Source of the DNA: Lachnospiraceae bacterium
Lineage (GTDB): Bacteria > Bacillota > Clostridia > Lachnospirales > Lachnospiraceae
DNA length: 64,000 nt
Assembly (NCBI GenBank): GCA_910575275.1
Contig: CAJTEE010000004.1
Coordinates: 105,703-169,702 of the forward strand
Direction: 5' to 3'
The notes beneath the pieces were generated by a model, which ran no database searches, was not told where the DNA came from, and saw only the letters and a list, made by a program, of their open reading frames with translations. This document shows, piece by piece, positions 43,704 through 51,314 of this stretch; within the stretch, counting starts at the first letter, position 1, and each line of letters starts with the position of its first letter. The position numbers and the translations under genes are program-made.

Positions 43704-43731
43704 GGATATATTTCCTGTATGCCGGCCGGTT
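43687..43731 (-). terminator. Hairpin terminator after trpA
   Basis: AACCGGCCGGCATACA (43687-43702) pairs perfectly with 43716-43731. On the minus strand it ends GGTTTCTT, a poor T-tract. It separates the trp operon from the DUF4132 operon. Confidence 0.7.
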
Positions 43732-43743
43732 ATCTGTACATTA

Positions 43744-43757
43744 CTGTGAACAGCAAC
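43744..43757. repeat. Possible solo end of the 25.4-kb MITE-like element
   Basis: CTGTGAACAGCAAC is the complement of GTTGCTGTTCACAG and matches the first 14 bases of the element at 25438 with one difference. It is short, so chance cannot be excluded. Confidence 0.3.
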
Positions 43758-43767
43758 ATCTGTATTC

Positions 43768-44544
43768 TTATGCCCCTGCAACCGCCTCACTCATGGCCTT
43801 CACGTAGTTGCTGACATGCAGCACACAGTCCCTTCCGTATTCTCCGCACAGTTTCACGATCGCCGAGCCGACGATCACGCCGTCGGATAACGACGCCATC
43901 CGCGCCGCCTGCTCCGGCGTCGAAATCCCGAAGCCGACTGCACAGGGGATATCCTTCTCCTCCTTCACAAGGCGCACCATCGCGCCGATGTCGGTCGTGA
44001 TCTCGCTTCGCATGCCGGTCACGCCCAGCGACGAGACACAATATACAAAACCGGATGCTTCCTTCGCGATCATACGGATGCGCTCGTGTGAGGTGGGCGC
44101 GATCAGGGAGATCAGATCGATCCCGTGCCGTCTGCAGACGCCGTCGAACTCCTCTTTTTCCTCGAACGGCACATCCGGGAGGATCAGCCCATCCATGCCA
44201 AGCTCTGCCGCCTGCCTGACAAAACGCTCGGTTCCATATGAAAAAACCACGTTGGCATAGGTCATAAATGCCAGCGAAATCTGCGTATGTTTCCGGAGTC
44301 TTGCCACCATATCAAAAATCTTGTCGGTCGTAACGCCGCCTGATAAGGCGCGCAGATTCGCTGCCTGGATCACCGGCCCTTCGGCTGTCGGGTCGGAAAA
44401 CGGGATGCCAAGCTCGATCATGCCGGCTCCCGCCCCGGCCATCGCATATACCAGCTGCTCCGTCACCTCCAGGGACGGATCCCCGCAGGTAATAAACGGG
44501 ATAAACGCCTTTTTACCGGCGAACACATTCAAAATCTTACTCAT
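43768..44544 (-). CDS. trpA: Tryptophan synthase alpha subunit
   Basis: TrpA cleaves indole-3-glycerol phosphate to indole and glyceraldehyde 3-phosphate and passes indole to TrpB. The 258-residue TIM-barrel protein has the catalytic glutamate in [10 protein letters not shown] and the closing loop near [10 protein letters not shown]. The second acid of the active site, Asp60 in E. coli within LADGP, is glutamate here (TAEGPVIQ), a variant I recall from other clostridial TrpA. The ATG follows GGGGAGG and overlaps trpB by 8 nt. It is the last gene of the T-box operon. Confidence 0.95.
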   Translation of the reverse strand: MSKILNVFAGKKAFIPFITCGDPSLEVTEQLVYAMAGAGAGMIELGIPFSDPTAEGPVIQAANLRALSGGVTTDKIFDMVARLRKHTQISLAFMTYANVVFSYGTERFVRQAAELGMDGLILPDVPFEEKEEFDGVCRRHGIDLISLIAPTSHERIRMIAKEASGFVYCVSSLGVTGMRSEITTDIGAMVRLVKEEKDIPCAVGFGISTPEQAARMASLSDGVIVGSAIVKLCGEYGRDCVLHVSNYVKAMSEAVAGA

Positions 44545-45721
44545 ACAGCTCCTCCCCTCTGTAGCGCGCAATCGCGGCACAGTCTTTATCACCCCGGCCG
44601 GATAGATTGACGACAAGAATCCGGTCCTTTTCCATCTGTGGCGCGAGCTTCATCGCATAGGCGACGGCATGGGCGCTCTCGATCGCGGGAATGATCCCCT
44701 CGGTCCTTGACAGATATTCAAACGCGTGGACCGCTTCGTCATCGGTAACCGCCACATACTGAGCCCGGCCCGTATCGTAAAGCTCGGCATGCTCCGGCCC
44801 GACGCCCGGATAATCGAGGCCCGCAGAGATCGAATAGACCGGCGCGATCTGTCCGTACGCGTCCTGGCAGAAATAGGATTTCATGCCATGGAAAATGCCG
44901 ATCCGTCCGGTCGAGAGAGTGGCCGCCGTCTCCGCCGTATCGATGCCGCGGCCTGCCGCCTCGCAGCCGATTAGCTTCACGCCTGGATCCGGGATAAAAT
45001 GATAGAATGCGCCGATCGCATTGGAACCGCCTCCCACACAGGCCAAGACCGCATCCGGAAGCTTTCCCTCCTTGTCGAGGATCTGCTGCCGGATCTCCTT
45101 CGAGATCACCGACTGGAAATCACGCACGATGGTCGGAAATGGATGCGGTCCCATGCAGGAGCCCAGCACGTAATGTGTATCCTCGATCCGGTTCGTCCAT
45201 TCCCGCATGGTCGCCGATACTGCATCCTTTAATGTCCCGGTTCCTTCGGAGACCGCATGCACCTTGGCCCCCAAAAGCCGCATACGGTAGACATTTAACG
45301 CCTGCCGCTTCGTGTCCTCCTCGCCCATGAAGACCTCGCATTCCATCTCCATCAGGGCCGCCGCCGTCGCCGTTGCCACACCATGCTGGCCGGCCCCGGT
45401 CTCGGCGATCACACGCGTTTTTCCCATCCTTTTTGCCAAAAGCACCTGGCCCAGCACATTGTTGATCTTGTGGGCTCCCGTATGGTTCAGATCCTCGCGC
45501 TTTAAATAGATCTTCGCACCGCCAAGCTCCTTTGTCATGCGGCCGGCATAGTAAAGCCTGGACGGCCGCCCCGCATACTCGTTTAAAAGGCCGGCAAGCT
45601 CCGCGTTAAACTGCGGATCAGCCTTATAATGGTCATACGCCTCCTCCAGCTCCCTGACCGCGTTCATTAACGTCTCAGGAATATACTGCCCGCCGTGGAT
45701 CCCGAATCTTCCTTTCTTCAT
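44537..45721 (-). CDS. trpB: Tryptophan synthase beta subunit
   Basis: TrpB joins indole and L-serine to L-tryptophan with PLP. The 394-residue protein is TrpB1-like: PLP lysine in [11 protein letters not shown], the [12 protein letters not shown] catalytic glutamate loop, the phosphate-binding [12 protein letters not shown] and the monovalent-cation region near the C-terminus. It should form the usual alpha2-beta2 complex with TrpA. It overlaps the FGGY kinase stop by ATGA, which couples the two genes. Confidence 0.95.
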   Translation of the reverse strand: MKKGRFGIHGGQYIPETLMNAVRELEEAYDHYKADPQFNAELAGLLNEYAGRPSRLYYAGRMTKELGGAKIYLKREDLNHTGAHKINNVLGQVLLAKRMGKTRVIAETGAGQHGVATATAAALMEMECEVFMGEEDTKRQALNVYRMRLLGAKVHAVSEGTGTLKDAVSATMREWTNRIEDTHYVLGSCMGPHPFPTIVRDFQSVISKEIRQQILDKEGKLPDAVLACVGGGSNAIGAFYHFIPDPGVKLIGCEAAGRGIDTAETAATLSTGRIGIFHGMKSYFCQDAYGQIAPVYSISAGLDYPGVGPEHAELYDTGRAQYVAVTDDEAVHAFEYLSRTEGIIPAIESAHAVAYAMKLAPQMEKDRILVVNLSGRGDKDCAAIARYRGEELYE

Positions 45722-47211
45722 TCCTGCCTCTCTTTCTGCCCGTAAAATTCCTTTAATACGGGATATATCCTTTTATAATCTTCATAAAGTCTGTCGTAAA
45801 GCTCCTTTTCGCCCGCTCCCGGCTTATAGACCGTACAATGTCCCTGTACTGAAAGCGCGTCGATAAATTCCCCGTAATCCCGGATCCGGCCGTCTTCCAG
45901 GAAAACCGCCGCCGCTGTCGCAAGCGCCGGCAAGAGCGCGGGCTCCCGGTATACATGGATCTCCTTCCCCATAACGCCACAGAGGATCCTGCACCAGGCC
46001 TCCTCCCTGGCGCCTCCTCCGATCAGCGTAAGCTTTTTAGGCGTTCTCCCGAGCCGCTCCAATCCCTGCCGGATCGAATACGCCACTCCTTCTAACGCAC
46101 TTCTTGCGAGATCGGCTGCCGTCGTCTCCTGGCCAAACCCCAGATAACCTCCACGGACCCTTTCATCCATGACTGGGAAACGCTCCCCACACAGGTAGGG
46201 CAGGCAGAAAACGCCGTGGCTTCCCGGCATGCTTTCCTTTAAAAGCGCGGAAATGTATGCATAATCAGCCTCTCCCTTCTCTCTCGAAAACACCTCAGCC
46301 AGGAATCTGTGCACATTGCCCCCGTTAAAAAACGGAACCACATTGATATATTTTTCCGGCTGCATCGCCGCCAAGTTAAAGCCGCCTCCCGCGCTCTCCA
46401 TCCAACCGTCCGAGACGGCCGCCACCCAGCTGGAGGTGCCGAGGTTTATGTTATACTCCCCGGCCGAAAGGATCCCGCTTGCGAGAGTCGTAGCCCCCGC
46501 GTCGCCTGTGCCCACATATACGCCGGTCTTTTCGGAATAGCCGAAGCACCGGGCGGCGTGCGGACTGATAAAGCCGGCCCGGGTATGGGCGTAATGGATT
46601 TCGGGAAGCCGACTTGGAGCGATCCCTGCAAGCTCCAAAAGCCTGGGCGACCAGCTCTTTTTAGAAAGTTCCATCGCCCCGGCCGTCGAGCAGGCCGTCA
46701 CATCGCCGACATAGCGGCCCGTCAGCCGGCCAATCAGGTAATCCTTGGGGCTGATCAGGAATTTTTCCGTCTTTTTGTAACGCTCCGGCTCGTTCTCCTT
46801 GATCCACAAAATTTTGGCAAGCGGCATGGAGCCGTCAAAATGATTGCCTGTTATGCGCGATATATACGCCTCCCCCGCCCGTTTCAAAATCTTCTCCGCC
46901 TGAGCCGCGGCCCGGCCATCCGAATAAAGGATCGCGTTCCCCAAGGCATTTCCCTCCTCATCCACGGGGATCACATCCTGCATCTGGCCCGAAAAAATAA
47001 CCGCTTTGATCTCCTCGCGCGGAAGCTCCTTTAAGATCCGTCTGGAGATTTCAAGAAACGCCCCCTCCCACTCTCTCGGATCCTGCTCGTGGAAGCCGCC
47101 GTTTTCGATCGTGGAAAGCCCGGCGCTGTCCGTATAGGCCACGCTTTTGTCCTCCCGGACGACCACCGCCTTGACGGCTGTCGTCCCGATATCAAACGTT
47201 GCTGTCAGCAT
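45718..47211 (-). CDS. FGGY-family carbohydrate kinase in the trp T-box operon
   Basis: This 497-residue kinase resembles xylulokinase and glycerol-kinase relatives. It has an N-terminal ATPase-fold start [14 protein letters not shown], the substrate loop [12 protein letters not shown] and the catalytic aspartate region [12 protein letters not shown]. It also shows [10 protein letters not shown] and the adenosine motif [12 protein letters not shown]. The substrate is a polyol or ketose, but residues do not reveal which. The ATG with AAAGGAG upstream is used; the longer frame overlaps the permease. It lies between a ribose-type transporter and trpBA, so it may phosphorylate the imported compound. 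Confidence 0.9.
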   Translation of the reverse strand: MLTATFDIGTTAVKAVVVREDKSVAYTDSAGLSTIENGGFHEQDPREWEGAFLEISRRILKELPREEIKAVIFSGQMQDVIPVDEEGNALGNAILYSDGRAAAQAEKILKRAGEAYISRITGNHFDGSMPLAKILWIKENEPERYKKTEKFLISPKDYLIGRLTGRYVGDVTACSTAGAMELSKKSWSPRLLELAGIAPSRLPEIHYAHTRAGFISPHAARCFGYSEKTGVYVGTGDAGATTLASGILSAGEYNINLGTSSWVAAVSDGWMESAGGGFNLAAMQPEKYINVVPFFNGGNVHRFLAEVFSREKGEADYAYISALLKESMPGSHGVFCLPYLCGERFPVMDERVRGGYLGFGQETTAADLARSALEGVAYSIRQGLERLGRTPKKLTLIGGGAREEAWCRILCGVMGKEIHVYREPALLPALATAAAVFLEDGRIRDYGEFIDALSVQGHCTVYKPGAGEKELYDRLYEDYKRIYPVLKEFYGQKERQE

Positions 47212-47216
47212 GCTTT

Positions 47217-48149
47217 TCACTCCTTTGCTCCGATTTTCTGAACGATCACCGCCAAAATGATGATTCCCCCTGTGAGGATGTTCTGCAAAAAGCTCGGTAT
47301 TAAAAGAATCGTGAGTCCATTCGCCAGGACTGCCAGGACCGCCGCACCGATCAACGTCCCTCCGACGCAGGGTACGCCGCTTTTTGACACGGTGCAGCCG
47401 ATAAAAACGGCGGCGTATGCCTGTAAAAAGTATCCCTGGCCGGCCGTCGTATTGGCGGAGCCGACCCGCGAGGCGACCAGCGCCCCGGCAAGCCCGGCCA
47501 CGGCCGCGCAAAGAGAAAAGGCTAGGAGACGGCAGGAAAAAATCCGGATCCCCGCGATCCTGGCAGCCTCCACATTCCCCCCGACCGCGTAAAGCCTGCG
47601 GCCCGCCGGCGTATGGCCCATGAACGCATACGCCGCCAGATAAAGACCCGCGGCCGCCAACGTGATAAACGGGATCCCGGCAATCCGTAGGCTCCCCGGA
47701 AGCGTAAACGCCTTCGGAATCCCGTTAAAAACCGTCGTGCCTCCGGTCAGACCATAGATGACGCCGTCCAGCACGGTTCCCAGCCCGAGCGTCGTGATAA
47801 AGGACAGGATCTTAAACCGCGCCACTAAAAAGCCGTTTACCCATCCGACCAAAAGGCAGGCCGCCACTGCCGCCAAAAAGCAGGCCGCGACGGGAACGCC
47901 CCGTATGGAAAGCAACGCCGCCAGAACGCCGCCTAAGCTTACGCTGCTTCCGACGGACAAATCAAATTCATTGATCGTCATCACAAAGGTCGCTCCCAGC
48001 GCCACCAGGGCAAGCGGGGCCATCTGCCTTGTAAGGTTCAGGAAATTTTTCATGGTCAAAAACGACGCCGGCCGCAGGCAGCCAAAGACCGCAAGGATGG
48101 CAAAAAATGCCGCGATCGTCCCATAATTTTTAAGACTTCGTCCCCTCAT
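47217..48149 (-). CDS. Sugar ABC transporter permease, RbsC type
   Basis: This 310-residue permease has about eight to ten helices and the RbsC/AraH signature, with the EAA-like loop AGRRLYAVGGNVEAARIAGI. It forms the membrane channel of a CUT2 importer as a homodimer. The start before RGRSLKNY is preferred: AAGGGAG lies 9 nt upstream and the ATG overlaps the ATPase stop by four bases. The kinase gene begins 5 nt after its stop. Confidence 0.92.
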   Translation of the reverse strand: MRGRSLKNYGTIAAFFAILAVFGCLRPASFLTMKNFLNLTRQMAPLALVALGATFVMTINEFDLSVGSSVSLGGVLAALLSIRGVPVAACFLAAVAACLLVGWVNGFLVARFKILSFITTLGLGTVLDGVIYGLTGGTTVFNGIPKAFTLPGSLRIAGIPFITLAAAGLYLAAYAFMGHTPAGRRLYAVGGNVEAARIAGIRIFSCRLLAFSLCAAVAGLAGALVASRVGSANTTAGQGYFLQAYAAVFIGCTVSKSGVPCVGGTLIGAAVLAVLANGLTILLIPSFLQNILTGGIIILAVIVQKIGAKE

Positions 48150-49690
48150 ACCGCTTTTCTCCCTTCTTCCGTTCCATAGCAAAGGGCCAGCACCTCCTTG
48201 GGGCTCAGCCGGCTATTTTTCAACCTTGCCACGATCGTCCCGGCCGCCATGACCGCTACCTCGTCGGCGATTTCAAGAATCTCCGTCAGATCCGACGAGA
48301 CAAAAACAACCGCACAACCCTTCTTTGCCTCCGCCTGTAAGAGCCGGTGAATCTCCTTACGGCTCGCCACGTCTACGGCCTGCGTCGGCTCGTCGCAGAG
48401 CCAGACGGAGGGCTCTGTCAAAAGCGCCCGGGCAAACACCGCCTTCTGCTGGTTCCCACCAGAAAGCTCCTCCACCGGCTGCGAGAGTCCCATGCATTTG
48501 ATTTTCAAAAATTCCTGCATTTTCTCCGCCGCCGCGGCGGCCTCTCCTGTAAGGAAGCGGCCCCGCCTGGAAAACCGGCCGATAGAGGCGAGCACCATAT
48601 TGTCAAACAGGGAACCGCCGTTTATTAATGCTTTTCCCCGGCGATCCTCGCAGATAAACGCCATACCGTTTTCCACCGCCTTAGACGGCGAGGACTTTTT
48701 AATCCCCCTGCCGTTTAAAACCACCTCGCCGGACTTTATCCTGCGGCACCCGTATATGCATTCTAAAAGCTCCGTACGTCCGCTTCCGCAAAGCCCGAAG
48801 ATGCCTGTAATCTGTCCCGCGGGGGCCGTTAGGGAGACATTTTTTACGATGCCATCCCTTGAAGAAAGGGCACGCACCTCCAGCGGCCTGGCCTCCCTGC
48901 GGCAAGTCTCTTTCGCGGTATTTCTTCCCCCTTCCTCCTGCCTTTTAGGCTCTCTCTCAGGCTGCCTTGTGAGCATTCCACTCATGTGCCCGATCAAAAG
49001 CTCCTTAGTCGCGTCTTTGGTATCCAGGACCGCGGCCGTCTCTCCGTTTCTTAGGACCGTGATCCGGTGTGTCAGGGAGAGCACCTCCTCCAGCCTGTGG
49101 CTTACATAAAGGATTGCCGTTCCTTTTGCCGCAAGCCGTTTCATGACGTCAAACAGCATAGCCGTCTCCCTGTCGGAAAGCGACGCCGTCGGCTCGTCAA
49201 GGATCAGCAGCCGGCATTCTCCCAGTATGGCTCTGAGGATCTCGACACATTTTTTCTGCGGCGGTCTAAGCTCCATGACCGGCGCCTGCAGATTTACCTC
49301 GATGCCAAGCTCGGCCGCCTTCGTCTCGGCCTCCTGCCGCATCACGTCCCAAAGAATGCGGCCGTTTTTGGTCGGATAAGGCCGCCCCAGCCAGATATTT
49401 TCAACGCCGGAAAAGGCCGGAACCAGCATATTCTCCTGGTACAGGATACGGATTCCAAGCGCCCGGCTTTGGGCGGCCTCAAGCCGTCCGGACAGGGGCT
49501 TTCCCTCCCAACATATTTCTCCGCTGTCGGCCCCGTAAACGCCGCCCAGTATCTTGATCAACGTCGATTTACCCGCTCCGTTCTCCCCCACTAAGCCATG
49601 TATCTCCCCGGCCTTTAGAGACAGCCCCATCTGTTTCAGGGCATATACGCCGTTAAATTGTTTATCCAGCCCTGTCGCTTCTAACAGCAT
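48146..49690 (-). CDS. Sugar ABC transporter ATP-binding protein, RbsA/MglA type
   Basis: This 514-residue protein is a tandem ABC ATPase. The first domain has Walker A GLVGENGAGKSTLIK and Walker B LLILDEPTASLS, with a degenerate signature (MELRPPQKKCVEIL). The second domain has a degenerate Walker A (IFGLCGSGRTEL), signature ELSGGNQQKAVFA and Walker B VWLCDEPTQAVD. One site is usually inactive in this class. Its architecture places the transporter in the CUT2 family (ribose, xylose, galactose, autoinducer-2, nucleosides). A GGGGAGG site precedes the ATG. Confidence 0.93.
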   Translation of the reverse strand: MLLEATGLDKQFNGVYALKQMGLSLKAGEIHGLVGENGAGKSTLIKILGGVYGADSGEICWEGKPLSGRLEAAQSRALGIRILYQENMLVPAFSGVENIWLGRPYPTKNGRILWDVMRQEAETKAAELGIEVNLQAPVMELRPPQKKCVEILRAILGECRLLILDEPTASLSDRETAMLFDVMKRLAAKGTAILYVSHRLEEVLSLTHRITVLRNGETAAVLDTKDATKELLIGHMSGMLTRQPEREPKRQEEGGRNTAKETCRREARPLEVRALSSRDGIVKNVSLTAPAGQITGIFGLCGSGRTELLECIYGCRRIKSGEVVLNGRGIKKSSPSKAVENGMAFICEDRRGKALINGGSLFDNMVLASIGRFSRRGRFLTGEAAAAAEKMQEFLKIKCMGLSQPVEELSGGNQQKAVFARALLTEPSVWLCDEPTQAVDVASRKEIHRLLQAEAKKGCAVVFVSSDLTEILEIADEVAVMAAGTIVARLKNSRLSPKEVLALCYGTEEGRKAV

Positions 49691-49725
49691 GCTTCGCCTC
49701 CCCAGAGCGTGTTTTGCCCTTGTCT

Positions 49726-50748
49726 TTACTCCACGTCCCCGGCCGTGACCAGCTCGGCCGGTGTATAAACCTCCCCCGGCTCGAGCGGCTCGCCGTTAAA
49801 GTATTTCTCCAGCCCGCCGCATACGAGCTCTGCCATCCCCTCAAAATTCTGCCGGACAGTCGCCTTGAGGTTTGAGCCCTCCCGGATCATCTGAACCGCC
49901 TGCTCGTTTCCATCCACACCGGTCACAAGCACCTCGCTCCGGCCCGCCTCCGCAAGCGCCCTGGCTGCTCCGATTGCCGGCTCATCCCACGCAGCAAAGA
50001 CCGCGGTGATGGAGTCCTTTTGGGAATTGGCCGTCAGAAGATTTGCCATGATCTCCTGCGCATCGTTGATCGGCTGCTCGGCCGGGACATGCTGCTCGGT
50101 GATGAGCGTAATGTCCGGATATTCCTTTAAAAGCTCGTCAAATGCCTCACAGCGCTTGACGACTCCCGGATGCGGCCTGTGCGTCAGCGCGATGACCGTC
50201 CCCTTTTTCCCCATCAGATCTTCAAACAGATACCGCACGATCTGCTCGCCCATCTGATAATTGTCGCTGGTCGCGTTGAGCTGCATTCCCTCGATAAAGC
50301 CGCTGTCGCAGCCAAAGACCGGGATGCCTTCGTCAAACGCGTCCTGGAGCTGGTTTGCAACCTGGTTTGGGTCGGCGCTGACCAAGACGATCCCATCCGT
50401 CCCTGAAGCCACGACATCCTCGATCCGGCTCGCGAGCTCTGCAAAATCATTGGCCGTATCAATCACAAATACCTCGGCTCCGGCGGCCGTCAGCTTTTCC
50501 TCGATGTAGCCCGCCATCTGGTTTGTTGTGACTGAGGTCAGATACAGGGTCATGACGGAAATCTTTTTCCCGGCAAGTCCCTGTCCGTCCGTCGTCTCTG
50601 TCTGACTATCCCCGGCACTCTCTGCCGCAGACACCCCCGTCCCGGCTGTGGCCCCGGTTTTGCCGTCCTCCACCGAACAGCCGCTCAAAAGCAGACCCGC
50701 TGCACCAAGTATCGCCATTCCCTTTACGAGCTTTCTAAGTCTTCTCAT
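49726..50748 (-). CDS. Substrate-binding lipoprotein, RbsB-like (peripla_BP_4)
   Basis: This 340-residue lipoprotein has a signal peptide with lipobox LLLSGC at about residue 20-25, then a Ser/Thr/Gly-rich linker. Two alpha/beta lobes of the ribose/autoinducer-binding type follow. Typical features are the VLVSADPNQVANQLQDAFDE segment and the C-terminal WDEPAIGAARALAE with VTGVDGNEQAVQMI. It captures the substrate of the CUT2 importer. It is not a TrpX-type binding protein. As the first gene after the T-box, it is expected to be induced when charged tRNA-Trp is scarce. Confidence 0.92.
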   Translation of the reverse strand: MRRLRKLVKGMAILGAAGLLLSGCSVEDGKTGATAGTGVSAAESAGDSQTETTDGQGLAGKKISVMTLYLTSVTTNQMAGYIEEKLTAAGAEVFVIDTANDFAELASRIEDVVASGTDGIVLVSADPNQVANQLQDAFDEGIPVFGCDSGFIEGMQLNATSDNYQMGEQIVRYLFEDLMGKKGTVIALTHRPHPGVVKRCEAFDELLKEYPDITLITEQHVPAEQPINDAQEIMANLLTANSQKDSITAVFAAWDEPAIGAARALAEAGRSEVLVTGVDGNEQAVQMIREGSNLKATVRQNFEGMAELVCGGLEKYFNGEPLEPGEVYTPAELVTAGDVE

Positions 50749-50823
50749 AATCTGCTCCTCTCGTTTCCGAAGGCCAATGAATCAAACGTGTGCGTTTCGC
50801 ATACGGTGTTTTTCCTGCAAGAC

Positions 50824-51165
50824 AAAAAATCCCGGATGCAGACTTTTCGCTGCATCCGGGACGAAATTTTTCGTGGTGCCACCCGTTGTTCTCAGACCGG
50901 CCTTTAAACAAAAAACAGATATTTCACATCGGAAATATCTGCCACCAATCTGACTCATTTTCAGAGTACGGGGAATTTCTTCCCGATTACTCCTATCCTT
51001 TAACGCAGGAACCACGTCCCCAGCTACTCGTCTCCTTTCGCCTGGCGCCTCACAAACCCATTCCATAAAGAAGTCCATACCGCGTTTCCACCCCCGGCGG
51101 CTCTCTGTCATTTCCTTCCAAATGTACTCTTTTTGCTCATCGGCTTTCTCTTTTTATTTTTGAAT
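50824..51165 (-). promoter_or_regulatory. T-box riboswitch, tryptophan-specific (UGG specifier)
   Basis: The minus-strand leader contains the T-box GGGTGGCACCACG (50872-50884). A terminator stem CCCGGATGCAG/CTGCATCCGGG (50831-50860) with T-run follows. Stem I is supported by CAAA/TTTG and CAT/ATG pairings around a loop reading GAATGGG, which places UGG (Trp) at 51058-51060 in the specifier position. The bulge UGGC would pair with GCCA, matching the G discriminator of bacterial tRNA-Trp. Both features agree on tryptophan. Uncharged tRNA-Trp should favour antitermination into the transporter-kinase-trpBA operon. Confidence 0.9.
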
Positions 51166-51171
51166 GGTATA

Positions 51172-51200
51172 AAGGTAGCACAAATCGGGAGAATAGTCAA
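51172..51200 (-). promoter_or_regulatory. Promoter of the T-box operon
   Basis: TTGACT (51195-51200) and TACCTT (51172-51177) on the minus strand are 17 bp apart, directly upstream of stem I. The -10 box is weak. Confidence 0.5.
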
Positions 51201-51246
51201 TCCCTTTTTTATCCAACTTTTTCGTCCAAATTTTAAACGCTGCCTA

Positions 51247-51299
51247 CAAAAAACCGGCCGGACTTCCCGCACCTTTCGTGCCAAGAAGTCCGGCCGGCA
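51247..51299 (-). terminator. Terminator of the GH13 gene
   Basis: On the minus strand CCGGCCGGACTTC and GAAGTCCGGCCGG form a 13-bp stem followed by TTTTTT. It isolates the GH13 gene from the T-box promoter. Confidence 0.9.
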
Positions 51300-51314
51300 T
51301 CAAGCAGCCGTTCC

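Noticed and set aside
47212-47511. N-terminal extension of the FGGY kinase
   Set aside because: The extension is Arg-rich, antisense-like and overlaps the permease gene. The ATG at 47211 has AAAGGAG and starts the conserved DIGTT motif.
49726-50748. TrpX of a trpXYZ tryptophan transporter
   Set aside because: The binding protein has the RbsB-like sequence pattern and is paired with a tandem ATPase and RbsC-like permease. TrpXYZ belongs to a different ABC family.
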